From: Amanita rubescens
Taxonomy: Eukaryota > Basidiomycota > Agaricomycetes > Agaricales > Amanitaceae
DNA length: 64,000 nucleotides
Direction: 5' to 3'
NCBI GenBank assembly: GCA_015039365.1
Contig: WION01000180.1
Span: 1 to 64,000 of the forward strand
Shown here in pieces: positions 11,846 through 22,185 of the stretch. Position 1 is the first letter of the stretch, and each line of letters opens with the position of its first letter. Both the position numbers and the translations under genes were made by a program. The notes beneath the pieces are model-generated. The model saw nothing but the letters and a program-made list of their open reading frames with translations. It ran no database searches and was not told the DNA's origin.

Positions 11846-14596
11846 ATGTCTACTACTTTGCCAACCTCCCTAGCAGACTTTGCGTCGGCTGTTGATACTC
11901 TTGAAGCCAACGGATCGAACTGGGTAATCTTCCAACACCGGTTTACGATCGCTGTGCAACAGAAGAAGGTCTGGAGTCAGTTCGACGGGACTTCTCCTAA
12001 GCCTTCTGCCGAGTCGACGACGACTGTTGCTACTGAGGAACATACAAAAAAGGTAGCCGACTGGAATGAAAGAGAAACACTAGCGAAATACCTTTTAACC
12101 CAAAAGCTGCCGGATTCCATCTTCACGAAGTATATTCGCAAATCTACTGTCGCGGAGATCTGGTCAGCATTGGTAACGGAATTTACGAAGAAAAGCATGA
12201 TCATGAAGTCCAACTTACACTCGGAATTCATGGCCTTGCGTTACCAAAATGGAGCGGACCTACGTTTGGAGTTCGATCGTGTTAGAATGAAGTACGAGGC
12301 TTTGATGAATGCCGGCGTACCTGTCACCAATGACGATTACCGCACGCTCATTATTAATTTTGTTCCCTCCGGCATCTCCTCATTTATTGCGCAAGTTTCT
12401 GCAAATATGAAGATGATAGCAATGCTCTCGGTGAAGGACTCGAGTAGCATCGTCACGAGTACGGGATTGTCGAGTGGTTCTTTTGATGAGAAATACTCCG
12501 ATCCGTATGCGATTGATCCCGAGCAGTTGATGCAAATGGCTATCGAGGAGTGGGATTGCCGTGGAGCCGATATACGGGCGAAGGGAAAGGCCCCAAGTGA
12601 TACCGGGAAAACAGATGTAGGCGCGGCTATGGTCACCGTCTCCAGCGAGAGACCTGGTGCAACCGCTGGTGGAGCCGGACGTAGGCATTTCCGAAGCAGG
12701 CGTCCTGTTGGCGTTTGCTGGAACTGTGGAGAGAAGGGGCATAGACGTGACGAGTGCCCATCTGCTACGAAGGACAAGTCAGGTTCTGATAAGAAAGACT
12801 CGAAAGGGAACGCACCGTCTAGCGGTTCCCAGCAGAATCCCTCCAAGTCGTCCACTTCACGTACCGCCAATGTTGCCACTATTCGAGAAAGCACTGATGG
12901 CGTCTGGTCCGCTTTCGCTCTTGATGACGACGAAATTGGGTCAATTGAGTATGACGCCATATGCGAGGTTCCCGAGGACGCTGTTACCGAGGAAGGTGAT
13001 GGCGCGGAAAGCGATCTTGACGACGCTGATGCGGAATCTGATGATATCACTTTGATCAGCCTTGATTCCGAGGATGCTGATCGTGTTGATGGCGAGAGCT
13101 CCGAGTTTGATGATGAAGTTCCTGTTGATTTGCCGACCCATATATCGGCTGTGGTTACTGCTTCGGCTACGTCTAGTGATGCCGGAAGCAAGTGGGACTT
13201 GTACGACTCGGGTGCCAGTCACCATATGTCGCCATGTCGGGAAGACTTCGTTGATTTCAAGGAGATTCCCCCATTTAGCTTGACCGCTGCGAATAATGAA
13301 GCATTTAAGGCCTACGGGATAGGGGACGTGTTCGTTACACTACCAAGTGGTGACAAAACGAGAAGAATCCGACTTACAAAAGTTTTATATACTCCGGCCA
13401 TCGGTTTCACGTTGATATCGATTGGAAGGATGGACGCCATGGGCTATTCGGCGACGTTTGGGCGCGGTCAATGCGTCATTCGTCATAGCGATGGCTGGGT
13501 TCTTGGCTCGATTCCCCGGGACGGCTTCATATACCGCGTTCCTCATGACGGCGCGGGTGCTGCAGTTAGTGGTGGCGTTGCGAATGCTGCCGTACAACGT
13601 CTCACGTTGAGAGCGTTGCATGTTCGGATGGGGCATATTAGTCCTGAAGCTTGCTTGGATTTAGTCAAGAGGGGTGCTATTACGGGTGTTGAACTTACCA
13701 ATACCGACGTCAATTTCCAGTGTATTGCTTGTCTTAAGGGCAAATCGACTGAAGAAGAAACCCCGAAGGAGCGTCTAAGCGAGCGTCGTCAAAACTTCGG
13801 CGACGAAATCCATTCGGACTTGTGGGGGCCAGGCCAGGAGGCAACTTTAGGGAAACGCAGGTACTGGGTCGGTTTTACCGACGACTGGTCTAGGTGGACG
13901 ACGGTCTACCTTTTGCGCGTGAAGTCGGATGTCTTCCCCGCATATACTGCGTTTGCTGCCTGGGTCCGGACCCACATGGGTGTCACCATCAAGTGCCTGC
14001 ATACCGATAGGGGCGGAGAATACATGAGTTTCGCTTTCGGGAAATATTTGGAGAAAAACGGCACTGAAAGGAGACTTACCGTTCACGACACTCCTGCTCA
14101 AAACGGCGTTTCGGAGCGTCTTAATCGCACCTTGATTGAACGGGTTCGAGCGATGATGTATACGGCTCAATTGCCGTTATATCTGTGGGGTGAAGCGTTG
14201 TGTCATGCGGTTTACTTGAAGAATCGTAGCTGGATGAGCGCGTTGCCTGCCGGGATGACCCCTTACGAAATGATTAATGGGGAACAGCCTAGTTTGGACA
14301 TCTTACCTGTTTGGGGATGTGGTGTATGGGTGCATGATAAGAGCGGCGGAAAGTTGAGCATGCGGGCGAAAGAGGGGCGTTGGGTTGGATTTGACACCGA
14401 GAGTCGAGGCCATCGCATTTATTGGCCGGGCAAAGGTTCAATCACTGTCGAGCGTAGCGTTACGTTCGAGCGGCCTCCGACGCCTATTGAAGACGATTTC
14501 GTTGTTGTTCCTGGTGCTGCCGATGAGTCCAGGGGGAGTATTGGTCTTTCTGAACTTTCTGAGACATCGGGACTCACCGGCGATGAGGATGACTGA
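11846..14596 (+). CDS. Copia gag-protease-integrase polyprotein (N-terminal part)
   Basis: The ATG at 11846 starts MSTTLPTSLADFASAV. Residues about 20-230 are a copia-type Gag. A CCHC zinc knuckle, CWNCGEKGHRRDEC, lies near 12718. The aspartic protease active site is YDSGASHHMS (about 13203). The GAG-pre-integrase zinc-binding region HVRMGHIS...CIAC lies around 13620-13735. The integrase catalytic core has D in HSDLWG (about 13815), D in HTDRGGEY (about 14003) and E in NGVSERLNRT (about 14110). The frame ends at a TGA at 14594-14596 created by a one-base shift, and pol continues in the next frame. The acidic region between knuckle and protease is Asp/Glu-rich. Confidence 0.92.
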   Translation: MSTTLPTSLADFASAVDTLEANGSNWVIFQHRFTIAVQQKKVWSQFDGTSPKPSAESTTTVATEEHTKKVADWNERETLAKYLLTQKLPDSIFTKYIRKSTVAEIWSALVTEFTKKSMIMKSNLHSEFMALRYQNGADLRLEFDRVRMKYEALMNAGVPVTNDDYRTLIINFVPSGISSFIAQVSANMKMIAMLSVKDSSSIVTSTGLSSGSFDEKYSDPYAIDPEQLMQMAIEEWDCRGADIRAKGKAPSDTGKTDVGAAMVTVSSERPGATAGGAGRRHFRSRRPVGVCWNCGEKGHRRDECPSATKDKSGSDKKDSKGNAPSSGSQQNPSKSSTSRTANVATIRESTDGVWSAFALDDDEIGSIEYDAICEVPEDAVTEEGDGAESDLDDADAESDDITLISLDSEDADRVDGESSEFDDEVPVDLPTHISAVVTASATSSDAGSKWDLYDSGASHHMSPCREDFVDFKEIPPFSLTAANNEAFKAYGIGDVFVTLPSGDKTRRIRLTKVLYTPAIGFTLISIGRMDAMGYSATFGRGQCVIRHSDGWVLGSIPRDGFIYRVPHDGAGAAVSGGVANAAVQRLTLRALHVRMGHISPEACLDLVKRGAITGVELTNTDVNFQCIACLKGKSTEEETPKERLSERRQNFGDEIHSDLWGPGQEATLGKRRYWVGFTDDWSRWTTVYLLRVKSDVFPAYTAFAAWVRTHMGVTIKCLHTDRGGEYMSFAFGKYLEKNGTERRLTVHDTPAQNGVSERLNRTLIERVRAMMYTAQLPLYLWGEALCHAVYLKNRSWMSALPAGMTPYEMINGEQPSLDILPVWGCGVWVHDKSGGKLSMRAKEGRWVGFDTESRGHRIYWPGKGSITVERSVTFERPPTPIEDDFVVVPGAADESRGSIGLSELSETSGLTGDEDD

Positions 14597-16552
14597 CGAA
14601 GACTCTGAGGGTGATAGGGAGAGTCCTAAGATTCAGGGGGAGTCAGGTGGCCAGTCTGAGGAGGAAGATGAAGTCTTACAGAATCCTCGTCGACGCTCCT
14701 ATGGATCCACCATCAATTGTAGATCCCCCTATTCCTCCGGCACCCGAGACGGATCATAACAACTTGCCGATTTTGATCCCCGAGCCTCGTCGATCTGGAC
14801 GTCAACGCGCGCCGAGCCAATATCTCCGAGACATCTTGTCTGGGAGGTTCGTGACGGGTTCTCGTGAGAGGGTACCCCAAGGTCTTCAGATGCCGGGTCA
14901 ACTTGAGGTTGAGCCTGAGATGGAAGAGGAGATGAACGGAGCTGCGTTGGCAGCGGTGATGGCGGAGGCGGAAGGTTTGGATCCCCGTTCTCTAGCTGAG
15001 GCGAGGCGTCGACCCGATTGGCCGAGGTGGCAGGAAGCGATGGAGGAAGAGCACGCTGCGCTAGTTGCGCATGGGACTTGGGAGCTGCAGGATAAGCCGG
15101 CGGGGGTCAACGTGGTTGGCTGTCGTTGGGTTTTCCACTTGAAACGGGACGCTGCAGGGAATGTCGTCCGTTACAAGGCGCGCTTGGTAGCGCAAGGCTT
15201 CTCGCAGATTCCCGGGTGTCGATTTCTTCGATACTTATGCTCCAGTTGCCAAGATGGCTGCGATCCGGACGAGTTTAGCGATTGCTGCCGAGCGGGACTA
15301 CGAGATTCATCAGGTTGACGTCAAGAATGCAGTACCTGAATGGAGAATTTCGAAGAAGGCGAAGGTCATTTACATGAAGTTACCGCCGGGAATGAATCTC
15401 ACCTCGCGTCCGAATCAAGTCCTTGCGTTTGCTTGCGTCCGTTATATGGTCTGAAACAGTCGGCTCGACACTGGTATAGTCGTTTGACAGGGGCTTTGAA
15501 GATCCATTTGGAGATGGATCGTTGCGACGTCGATCAGGCTGTCTTCTATCGTCGTTCCGAGACTGAGCAGATCACCATCTGCGCGCATGTTGATGATCTT
15601 GACGATCATGACGTCGTCTGTTGAGTTGATGGAGGAGGTGAAGGCCGGGCTGAAGAAAGAGTTCAAGATCAGTGATGAGGGAGAAATCAATTGGATTCTC
15701 GGGTTCGCAGTGAAGAGAGATAGGGAGAAACGTACCATTTCCCTCTCGCAGGCGAGTTATATCCGCTCTATCCTTCAGCGTTATGGTTTCGACGCTTTGA
15801 AACCACTTTCAACCCCTATGAATCCTAATGCCAGATTGTCGTCTGCTGATGCGCCCAAGACCGCCCAAGATTTTGCTTTCATGTCGTCAAAGCCGTATAG
15901 AGAGACCGTGGGGGCTGCCAATTACGCCTCGTTGGGTACTCGTCTTGATTTGACGCATGTGGTGGGGATTCTCTCACGTTATCTGGAGAATCCGGGTCCA
16001 GCGCATTGGGGCGCGGTTAAGTGGGCATTTGCGTACCTGAATGGGTCCGTGGACTTGGAGTTGACGTATGGGAGAGAGGTGCAGGGACTTACGGGGTATA
16101 CGGATGCCGATGGGTCCGTGAACGAAGACCGGAAGGCGATCTCGGGGTATGCGTTCCTTATTAACGGCGGAGCGGTTTCGTGGAGTTCCAAGAAGCAAGA
16201 GATCATCTCGCTTTCGACTACCGAGGCTGAATACGTGGCGGCGACGCATGCGACGAAGGAGGCGCTTTGGCTCCGAAACCTTATTGGACAGGTTTTCGGT
16301 GATGTCCTCGACCCTACAACTCTATACTGCGATAACCAGTCAGCTATCGCGCTCGCCAAGGACCATCAATACCACGCACGTACCAAGCATATTGATATCC
16401 GGTTTCACTTCGTTCGTTGGGCGATAGACGAGGGGAAGTTGAAGATGACGTACTGTCCTACTGGAGAAATGTTAGCGGACGCGTTCACGAAGGCTCTACC
16501 AAGTACCAAGGTCAAGCACTTCGCTTCCGCTATGGGTTTGGTGCGCGCTTGA
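14597..16552 (+). pseudogene. Copia reverse transcriptase-RNase H, multiply frameshifted
   Basis: Continuation of the polyprotein. RT is recognised from WQEAMEEEHAAL, CRWVFHLKRD, FDTYAPVAKM, YGLKQSARHWY and the catalytic HVDDL (HVDD in place of YVDD). RNase H is recognised from TDADGSVNEDRKAISG, STTEAEYVA and the C-terminal ARTKHIDIRFHFVRW (about 16378). Translation needs changes of frame at about 14594, 14670-14690, 15214, 15331, 15349, 15364, 15425, 15435 and 15601. Every one is compatible with one extra base, and nine together restore the original frame. From 15601 to the stop at 16552 there is no further lesion. As written it cannot make active pol. Confidence 0.9.
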
Positions 16553-16559
16553 GGGGGAG
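16551..16559 (+). other. Polypurine tract
   Basis: GAGGGGGAG lies directly before the 3' LTR and overlaps the pol stop codon. It is the plus-strand priming site for reverse transcription. Confidence 0.85.
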
Positions 16560-16902
16560 TGTGGAAGAAAGCAAGCGCGTCGTTGGACTTAGGGGCCACG
16601 GCGGCGCGACTTACCAAATATAGAAGGTACCCGTTATAGAAGTTATAGAACGGGCGTAGCCGCAAAGATCGGTTCGTCCATTTATTCTTTATATTGCTTA
16701 CTTCCGCTACTGTACAGTTCCTATTTTATTGTGACTTAGAGTACACACACACACCTCAGTCGTTCTCGTGCATCGACTGAGGTGAGTAGCTTACATCCCC
16801 ACTCGTTATTTACTATATACTGATTCCCTGTAGTATATTTAGACTTCTACAGGTGAATACAGTCGTTCTCGTGCATCGACTGAGTATATTTAGACTTCTA
16901 CA
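16560..16902 (+). repeat. 3' LTR of copia element
   Basis: 343 bp, near-identical to 11420-11763, and followed by the target duplication TGCAT. Confidence 0.97.
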
Positions 16903-16907
16903 TGCAT

Positions 16908-17551
16908 AAACTGAGTGACTTGATATTTGTAAATTACCTTTATGACTCCGCGCCCCCAGTCGTCACTTTGTACGTCTAACACTGCTGAACCACTCGGATT
17001 TCGAAAATTCTGTTCGGAACGCCTCCACTTTCCTATTTAATGCTATTATTACTTCCACAGCACAATTTCATGACCATACGCATATCCTATGGTTTCCGGG
17101 AGGATAATCTTGCACTGGCGTGGGAGTTTAGAATGTTCCATTTTCTACTGTCTCACATCATGAATCGGCCGGAGCTTCGTGCAGAGGAGCGTGAGTTTTG
17201 TGGCAAATGGAAACATTTTGAGGTTTCACAGAACAGACGAGCTGGCAATCGTGGACAATTAAACATGTAAATATGGACATTTATAGTATCCAAGTTAAAT
17301 AAATGTCAAAAGCCATCATTTAGGATGTAGAACGACACGATCTAATTCTCTCAAGATTCGCGTAAAGCGTTTTTTGGACGTATGGTGGGGGAACTTATTT
17401 AACAGGCGCAATCGTCATATTCTGTCCTGAGCTCACGAGGTTAGTCTCAATTTAATCCGCCCTGATTGGTAGAGTCAGAAGTCACTTGTTGATTGACCGG
17501 GGTGTTGCACGAATTTCAAGTTCAACCCCAAATAATACCTACTTACTCCAT
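16908..17551. other. Intergenic stretch, nothing supported
   Basis: The flank downstream of the copia element. One open frame (17040-17270, plus) has no recognisable similarity or supporting splice structure. Confidence 0.4.
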
Positions 17552-17935
17552 TCATCCAAACTGTGGCGTAGAAGTTCGCAAAGCTGCACATTTGGTCTGG
17601 CAGTTTGGGGATACGACGTGAAGAAGGATTACGACATCCCCCCATCCTGATAAAATCGAAGTAAGGAAAGGAATCGATGAGTCATCCGACCCAACGACGT
17701 GTGTTTCGGATTGAGACGTACTATTCGTGGTCCGTGAGGTCTTGGTCTTCTTCGTCCACTTGTTCTTTGGTTGAGGCGTCGGTATGAAACCTGTATGCGC
17801 GCAAGATGATCCCCCTCCTCTTCGTCTACGACCCCTCCAATATCTTGAGCAATGTTGATCAAGTTCCCCCACGCCTCTTTCATATTCGCCTCTATCAAAT
17901 ACTTCGCTACGGAGAGGAACGGGTAATCCGGGGCG
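17552..17935 (-). pseudogene. Possible gene fragment, unknown
   Basis: Two coding-like stretches on the minus strand. The first, about 17935-17800, reads PDYPFLSVAKYLIEANMKEA and then an acidic DEEEGDHLARIQ. The second reads PKNKWTKKTKTSRT onward to a TGA at 17552. They can be linked by an intron starting at gtttcata near 17797. No start codon was found upstream and no domain was recognised. It may be a small gene or a remnant. Confidence 0.25.
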
Positions 17936-18176
17936 ATCCTATGCGATGAAACGTCCTCGGGGTTGAGATCGGACTATTTCATCCGGTAAGTGATCCCTAC
18001 AACTATTGTTGAGCGTACACAGCTCGGCACCGCGGCACTACTTAGAGCGTCAGCATAGATAAACAATACATAACAACCTGGGCTACGCCCTTAGGCCTTA
18101 TTCGTCGTGTGAACTCCTCATTATCTACCTCCACTTATCTATCCTCTGCTCGCATATCTCCGACCTCATTCAACAA

Positions 18177-19099
18177 CTATACATCGAAAATGCTTGGCAA
18201 TCCTGATGAGAAGATAAGATCAAGCAAACTTCGAAGGAGAGAAATTTGCTTACGAAGTCCAAAGTATGCCAGACCCATGTTCACGAGTGGAAGAAAGAAG
18301 ACGGATGAACATGCCATAACCGTACAGGCCCACACAGCTACCGGCTGAGTTTCGATGGCTAGACAGACGATCGATGCCATAAAGCTCAAGATGCCAAAGA
18401 GCATAGAAGCTCCTGCGGCATCTCCAACTACACGAATGCTGTCGATCTCGCTGCAGTATTTGACAACCTGTGATCCATTCGCATCGGGGTTAAAGTCGAT
18501 CGCAGACAGGTTTTCGTACTCTCCTCCAACGGTTTGCCGCCCTTCTAGTCGTTTCAATAAGGGTCGAGCTATGTCCCGTAGCATTGAATGGACAAATCTC
18601 GTATCTCGTCCACTGCCACTCCCCATACTCCCAAGAAACCTCGTCAATTGATCACTGTTTAGCTTTGCAGTATTGCTAAGAATACGGTCTATGACAGACA
18701 CTCGGGTCTGCATGACCGTTGATGAGAGCAGCGCAAGGAGGGCAGCGATCACGTCAAACATAATGCCCACGAATCCGAATGCATTGGTGGCAATGCCAGT
18801 GGGAGATGAGTTGTTCGCGTAGGATATGGCGATGATCTGGGCCTGTACTGCTGCGAGGAACGTTGCCTGATGAACAATCATCCATGAAAACCCCCAGAAA
18901 GAGCGTAAAAGGAGCGTACGATCGTGGCTTCAGACTTCAAGTTGTTAATCCATACTTTGATATCATCCCATTGCACTGGTGTACCGGCAGCCGCGCTTAC
19001 AGCTTGTATAACCCCAATAATAGACTTCAAGGTAGGGAGGGGAACAAGATCGACGGCCGCGTAGAGAGCACGTAGGGTCTCTTTATGCACCGAATTCAT
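18177..19099 (-). CDS. Uncharacterised membrane protein, two exons
   Basis: The ATG at 19099 begins MNSVHKETLRALYAAVDLVP. Exon 1 is a helical, soluble region. An intron of about 52 nt ends in catcag near 18868 and joins in frame to ATFLAAVQAQIIAISYA. Exon 2 has hydrophobic segments GFVGIMFDVIAALLALLSS, MLFGILSFMASIVCLAI and VWACTVMACSSVFFLPLV, so three to four membrane passes towards the C-terminus, with a soluble loop holding a GSGSGRD stretch between. The stop is at 18177. The N-terminal segment resembles the helical leaders that precede other domains in Agaricomycete proteins, but I assign no function. An upstream in-frame extension to about 19231 exists; I chose the first ATG that leaves a compact N-terminus. 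Confidence 0.6.
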
Positions 19100-19676
19100 G
19101 GTAGTATCGATGAACAGTGAAGCGTCGGCGCGTGTAATAGAACGGGGCTGGACGCGAGTGACACTGATTAACAGAAAGGCTGAGATCTTGGATGGTCTTG
19201 CAAGGGCCGCAATTAGTTGCAATTCCCACAAGCCCTATATGATTGACTTGCCTTGCAATCTCACATCTTGCATGGCATTGTGTTGAGCACGGTCGGAGAT
19301 AAGCGAGCTGAGCGTATACGAGTGGGGATAGATAATGATGAGTCACACGATGAATAAGGGCGAGAGCAGCCCGGATAGTTATAGTTATTTGTGTACGCTG
19401 GTCTAGACCTGGTGCACCCAGACTTTAAGCTTCGGTCGTTCTGGTTTTCTGGGAGGGTGTTCCGTATGTGTTACATGGGACGGATTGTGTTGCGTGCAAT
19501 GGACTTGAATAAATTTGGACCGATGTGGAAAGAAGTTGTATTTGCAATGCAGCCAATGCTACAGATTACATGCGCACATATTTACAGAAGGAAGCAGAGG
19601 GGGACAGATGCTCGGACGACGGAGCAGAAGTGATCCAATCCTGCTTCCAACTGCCAACAGTGGATGTTGCACCGAA
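19100..19676. other. Intergenic stretch between two minus-strand genes
   Basis: 577 bp between the membrane-protein start and the APH-like stop. The short frames on both strands show no domains. It likely contains the membrane-protein promoter. Confidence 0.4.
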
Positions 19677-20737
19677 TCAGCCACATCGCCTAGAACAACG
19701 TGGTCTGAACACTGCGTCGAACCATTGCAAACGCTTCTCAGCATTCTGAATGTCTCTCGCCTTCCGTTCCCCGCAACCTTCTGGGAACTCTAAATATATA
19801 ATCACTCCAACTTTCATGGCGTCTACGACATAATCTTTAAGATCAGCGTCAAGGTTCGCCGTAAAGGCATTCCAGAACGAAGTTGCAACCATCGTAGACC
19901 CGGGCTCGTCAGGATAGTCGACTCGGTCTCGGTTGATCACAGACATGTAGCGGATCTGAGCGCCATCGATACCGAAAGGAAGATACCTCGAGAGGTCCCA
20001 GTCCAATATTCCGATCAGTCGAGGTGGTCCCTGACTCGCAATGAGCATCTGAAGTTCTGGTTCAGGCAGTGATGACGGGTTCATGAAGGTCTGCTCACGT
20101 TCGTCGCATTGAGATCCACATGGGAAAGAGAAAGAGGGAGTTTCTTGAGATTAGGAGCGATCGAGATGAGTTCTTCGACGCTTCGACGCAGTGCAAGTCG
20201 GTCTGATGGAATGTTTTCGCGTAACACAGTTTGAAGGCGCGGGATGATGTAAGATTCAACGACCTCCGAGGAGTCTGGGCCAACGATACAACGAGATAAC
20301 GCCTCTCCAAGTTGGCCAGCGATTGTAGCGTCGTCATCCCAGGCGCCTGGCCAGGCTCCCAGGGCTGAATTCCACATTGATCCGTCGATGTAGTTCATGA
20401 TGTATACATGAGTGGAAACAGATATATCTGTGCTCTTCTTCTCGATAGTTGGAACCAGGGTTCCCAATTTCTCTGCAGACACGCTCAGGGGACAAGTGCA
20501 TATTCTAGCGAAGAAAGACGTACGGCGTGCTAACTCGTAGAGGGACAAGTCCAGTGGAGTGTCTCGAAACTGGACGATGACGTTAGACTGGTCTTCTAGT
20601 TTCACGATGTAGGTCTTGCTAAAATAGCCTTGCTCGTCGTGCAGGCGGCAAGATACACTTGGAATATTACAATGAGCGTGGGCTATTGTTTCTGCAAGAT
20701 CGATGAAGTCCGGTTCTGAACTGGATGGAGCAGACAT
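19677..20737 (-). CDS. Aminoglycoside-phosphotransferase-family kinase-like protein
   Basis: Small-molecule kinase fold (APH/choline kinase family); substrate unknown. The ATG at 20737 gives MSAPSSSEPDFIDLAET. The N-lobe includes YFSKTYIVKL and SNVIVQFRD. The catalytic-loop equivalent is HVDLNATN (about 20105), which keeps the Brenner-type H-x-D-x4-N pattern. An intron of about 42 nt (around 20095-20052) leads to the metal-binding ILDWDLSRYLPFG (about 20005). The stop is at 19677. The total of about 340 residues fits the family. The catalytic Asp, the Asn and the DWD are all present, so it is probably an active kinase rather than a pseudokinase. Fungal members are numerous and mostly uncharacterised. 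This is not evidence of drug resistance. Confidence 0.78.
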
Positions 20738-20889
20738 GATGGAGGTGCGACCTCGACCTTTACTTCGTTTCGGCCTCAGAACTAAGTTATACTAGAATGT
20801 CATACTTACAATAATAACATTGCCTGTTACCGTCATCATGATGTTGTCGGAACTGCGGAGTGTGAATTTCGTAACTTCCCCGACTCGGC

Positions 20890-21236
20890 GTTCAATATCT
20901 CCTTTCAACCACCAGATCAATATCAATGCCCACCCCATCCTTGGTCTCCGACTGCCACAGTAGTGCGTCGGTTTCATTGTTTTGCAAAAGGGTTGCAAAG
21001 TCACCCTTTCGGTTTAGTGCCTGGATGCTTCACGCGAAAATTTCCAAGATCATGGTCCCCCCGGCAAACGTTACAGACCACTTTGATAGGCTGTATCAGT
21101 TAGAAGAAGTCCCCAGCGCTTTGGTTCAGGTTAGTATCCCCTGCCTACATATCTATCACTCATAACTTCTAAGTAGAGTCCTTTACCAACACCATTTTTA
21201 GACGTCGATCGCGGATTCCAGCTTACCGTGCGTAAA
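20890..21236 (+). repeat. Duplicated segment X, plus orientation
   Basis: About 345 bp nearly identical to the reverse complement of 36190-36535. Both copies keep an open frame of 79 codons (here 20926-21165, MPTPSLVSDCHSSASVS...) followed by a possible GT donor. This could be an exon of a duplicated gene, but no domain is recognised. At about 21237 the similarity switches to a different duplicated block. Confidence 0.75.
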
Positions 21237-22185
21237 TGGGCCTCGACACTTATATGAATATTATGAAATGGCGCGATGAGGTCATCAAGGACAGCAAGGA
21301 AGGCAAGGTTGTTTCTGATGAAGACAATATTCTGGATGCGGCCTCAGGCTGGCTACAATTTGAAGAGAGAGCTATCGTTCCTTTGTCATAAGCCGACCGT
21401 TTAGGAGTTCCTGGGAGTCGCTGTCAAGTCCTGGGGCATATATCCCACCTCGGCTTGAACCATCCATGCCTGCTTTCGTCCACGTCCACCTGTCCGTCCG
21501 TTGTCCGTTGTCCGTCGTTAGGCTCCCATGTTCCTGTTTTGGGCCATGCGTCCATCCTCCTTCTGTTCCGCGTCTGCTGGCCTTTCATTTTTGCGCCCAG
21601 TTCCCCCTTGCCTTCTAGTTTTAGCCATGTTCATCCTAGTTCGGTTCCGTGTGTCCACCCCGTGTTCCAGTTTGGGCGCATTGGACTTTCGGACCCATGT
21701 CAACGTTCACGTAGGTGCTTTGCCTCGCAATAGACATCTTAGAGATAAGAAAGGCGGTGGCACATTTTGAGTATATCTAGGCATGGAGAATGAATAGAAT
21801 AAGAATAAAAAATGTATTTGCCTGCCGGATGGCTGTTGGGTGCTGAGAATTCCGCGCTGATCCATACCATCATCGATATGCCAAGAACCGAGAGTGACCG
21901 ATAACAATCCTGTTGGAGGCATTCCGACCATCGATATTCGGAGAGTAAGAGGAGCGTCTTTCAAACGTGAACTCGTCTGAACCTGAACCTGGATCCCTTC
22001 CATACGGTCTGACTTAGGCTACCAGAGCAAAATAAGTAAAATTGACAAGGTTCATAACACACTTCGAATCCTCATGATAACCTTGATGCCAATTTCTCAA
22101 TGATCAACGCTTTCATCCACTTCACCACGGCATCTGCCCACTCCTCTCCCTGCCCTGACCCAGGCGAAAGATGGATACTAATATG
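21237..22185 (+). repeat. Duplicated block, left part (copy of 39287-39306 plus 40276-41196)
   Basis: 21237-21250 matches the sequence around 39287, then the match jumps to 40276 at 21251, i.e. about 970 bp is deleted relative to the other locus. From there the two loci run together to the hAT insertion at 22185, with a few short indels (for example near 21490 and 21620). It includes the last exon end of the gene at 39.3-40.4 kb, its 3' flank, and the 3' end of the esterase. Confidence 0.9.
22072..22185 (-). pseudogene. Esterase copy 2, C-terminal piece cut off by hAT insertion
   Basis: Encodes the last about 35 residues of the esterase (IHLSPGSGQGEEWADAVV and onward to the stop), matching the intact gene at 41083. 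It is separated from the rest of its gene by the 6.1-kb transposon. On this strand the piece now follows transposon sequence. Confidence 0.9.

Larger units (their letters stand above)
11420..16902 (+). mobile_element. Complete Ty1/copia LTR retrotransposon
   Basis: 5,483 bp bounded by direct LTRs that begin TG and end CA, flanked by a perfect 5-bp target duplication TGCAT (11415-11419 and 16903-16907). The order of domains is gag, protease, integrase, reverse transcriptase, RNase H, which defines the copia superfamily. The primer-binding site is at 11764 and the polypurine tract at 16551. The LTRs differ by three substitutions and one 1-bp indel, so insertion is recent. Pol nevertheless carries a cluster of single-base insertions (see the pol feature). 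Confidence 0.97.

Noticed and set aside
12337..13191. 284-codon minus-strand frame in the copia element
   Set aside because: Shadow of the gag frame with the same codon periodicity.
14590..14600. Programmed frameshift between integrase and RT
   Set aside because: Copia elements usually use one frame, and eight further shifts of the same sign follow downstream, so a single programmed event does not explain it.
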